From: Gracilibacillus sp. YIM 98692
Lineage (GTDB): Bacteria > Bacillota > Bacilli > Bacillales > Amphibacillaceae
Reading direction: 5' to 3'
NCBI RefSeq assembly: GCF_010993965.1
Contig: NZ_WIXM01000004.1
Location: 147,207 to 211,206, forward strand
Length of the DNA: 64,000 bases
Each line of letters opens with the position of its first letter. The stretch's first letter is position 1. Positions 62,599-64,000 of this stretch are shown piece after piece. The position numbers and the translations under genes were made by a program. The notes below the pieces were generated by a model. The model made no database searches and had not been told where the DNA came from. It saw nothing but the letters and a program-made list of their open reading frames with translations.

Positions 62599-63075
<477 letters not shown>

Positions 63076-63233
63076 AAGAATATGAAAATGATAAAAAGCC
63101 TCTATTGGATTGTGAAATGGTACACTTAAACTAAAGGGCAGTAATGTTTAAGAAGAAGTGAAACTTTCCAGAGGTACGATTTCGTATACGAACATAAAGG
63201 CTATTAAATATAGGAGTTAGGAGTTGTTGTTTT

Positions 63234-63401
63234 ATTTTTGATATTGCACTGTTATTTATTATTGCTTTTGCAGGTGGAATTGTAGCTATAATCGGTTTCA
63301 TAGTTATCTTGGGTCGAAGGATTTCAGAACCAAAAAAAGAATTACAACAAAAAATTGATAACCTTGAAGAAGAAGTACGGAATTCAAAAAATAATAAATG
63401 A
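63234..63401 (+). CDS. small membrane protein with coiled tail
   Basis: From 63234 the frame reads IFDIALLFIIAFAGGIVAII and continues GFIVILGRRISEPKKELQQK, then IDNLEEEVRNSKNNK. It has one membrane helix and a short coiled coil. No ATG, GTG or TTG is in frame; ATT 63234 would be the start, 17 bases after TAGGAG. An ATG may have been lost by a base error. Confidence 0.4.
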   Translation: MFDIALLFIIAFAGGIVAIIGFIVILGRRISEPKKELQQKIDNLEEEVRNSKNNK

Positions 63402-63595
63402 TAATCTAAGCTATTAAGCTAACGGTGAGCAAGAGTTAAACAAGACAAACTTTGCTATTGATGGTCTTTTCTTTTTTGATAAGTTATTAGAATATTATGT
63501 TAATATAAAATGTAAAGATATTAAGTTAAACGCAGTTATTATATGAAGGTTTTACATATAAAGAACCTATAACTTTGCATAGGGGGGGGAAGAAT

Positions 63596-64000
63596 TTGAA
63601 ACTTAGACAAATGGCTGGTGAAATGAATGTATATTCGCATAAACCTGAAGGGTACGAGTGTCCATTTTGTCGTATTGTTTCAGGTATTGAGAAAAATAAT
63701 AAAGGAACGAAACAAAGAGACATTATCTATCAAAATAAATATGTGACTGCATTTATTGCAAGTAAATGGTGGCCAAACAACAAAGGGCATGTTCTTGTAG
63801 TTCCTAATGAACATTTCGAAAACATATATGAACTTACTTCAGAAATGGCTGCTGAAATTCATCGTGCTGCTCAAATGACAGCGTTTGCTATGAAAAATAC
63901 TTATGAGTGTGATGGTGTTTCTACTCGACAACAAATGAGCCTGCTGGAAATCAAGACGTGTGGCATTATCATCTTCACGTTTATCCGAGGTACGAAAACG
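63596..64000 (+). pseudogene. HIT-family protein, frameshifted, cut by the window edge
   Basis: TTG 63596 follows AGGGGGGGGAAGAA. The protein has YECPFCRIVSG (two Cys), FIASKWWPNNKGHVLVVPNEHF, and after a one-base shift near 63933-63935 the HIT triad DVWHYHLHVYPRY. One more A in the A3 run would restore the frame. HIT proteins hydrolyse nucleotide conjugates. The end lies beyond the window. Confidence 0.75.

Overview
The window is AT-rich DNA from a low-GC Gram-positive bacterium, most likely a Bacillaceae. The evidence is the strong AGGAGG-type ribosome sites, TTG and GTG starts, Bacillus-type LexA boxes (GAAC-N4-GTTC), a UvrX-type Y-family polymerase, a YoqV-type ligase, SLH-domain protein and subtilisin. 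It reads as accessory DNA from a large plasmid or integrative element: no tRNA, rRNA or housekeeping operon is present, while recombinase copies, resolvase remnants, an IS3-family remnant, a plasmid-type topoisomerase III and many broken genes are. I saw no clear replication initiator or partition pair.

Layout. 0-8.3 kb: a plus-strand block with two membrane proteins, a stand-alone receiver-like protein, a DUF2325 protein, a frameshifted topB and a Zn-finger protein, with two related hairpin RNAs next to receiver/LuxR-like genes. 8.5-13.1 kb: a double-HTH regulator, a secreted protein, an SLH protein and small DNA-binding-like proteins. 14-30.4 kb: an export island with two ECF sigma/anti-sigma pairs, a C39-like peptidase, a lipoprotein, a subtilisin, and two copies of a pairing (large secreted protein plus small membrane-anchored protein). 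Four secreted-protein genes here share one ECF-like promoter, CGTAACC then TGTTTTA at fixed spacing. 27.4-31.5 kb: SOS-regulated polymerase and ATP-dependent ligase, plus another secreted/membrane pair.

31.7-40.6 kb: first copy of a three-gene cassette (a 42-aa minus-strand protein facing a two-gene operon), short plasmid genes, a type II Thoeris-like system (thsB TIR plus thsA TM-macro), an intact tyrosine recombinase, small membrane genes and a second double-HTH regulator. 40.6-46 kb: structured non-coding DNA, IS3 remnant, rearranged recombinase fragment, holin-like gene and a LexA-box-controlled phage-type regulator. 46-52 kb: a third ECF pair, the second copy of the three-gene cassette, a resolvase remnant, a lipoprotein and an S1 serine protease. 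52.8-57.6 kb: frameshifted recombinase copy, a fragment of a third double-HTH gene, and a 5'-truncated YD-repeat (RHS) protein with a hydrophobic tip. 58-64 kb: a frameshifted HU gene, a DUF3800 protein plus membrane protein, a Kiwa-like pair (DUF4868 KwaB then membrane KwaA), a decayed resolvase and a HIT-family gene at the edge.

Together the window combines defence (Thoeris-like, Kiwa-like, possibly the DUF3800 pair), an ECF-controlled set of secreted proteins, SOS-linked repair genes, and repeated gene shuffling. Several conserved genes are broken by single-base indels in short homopolymers. This could be real decay or uncorrected read error and should be settled before pseudogene calls are trusted.
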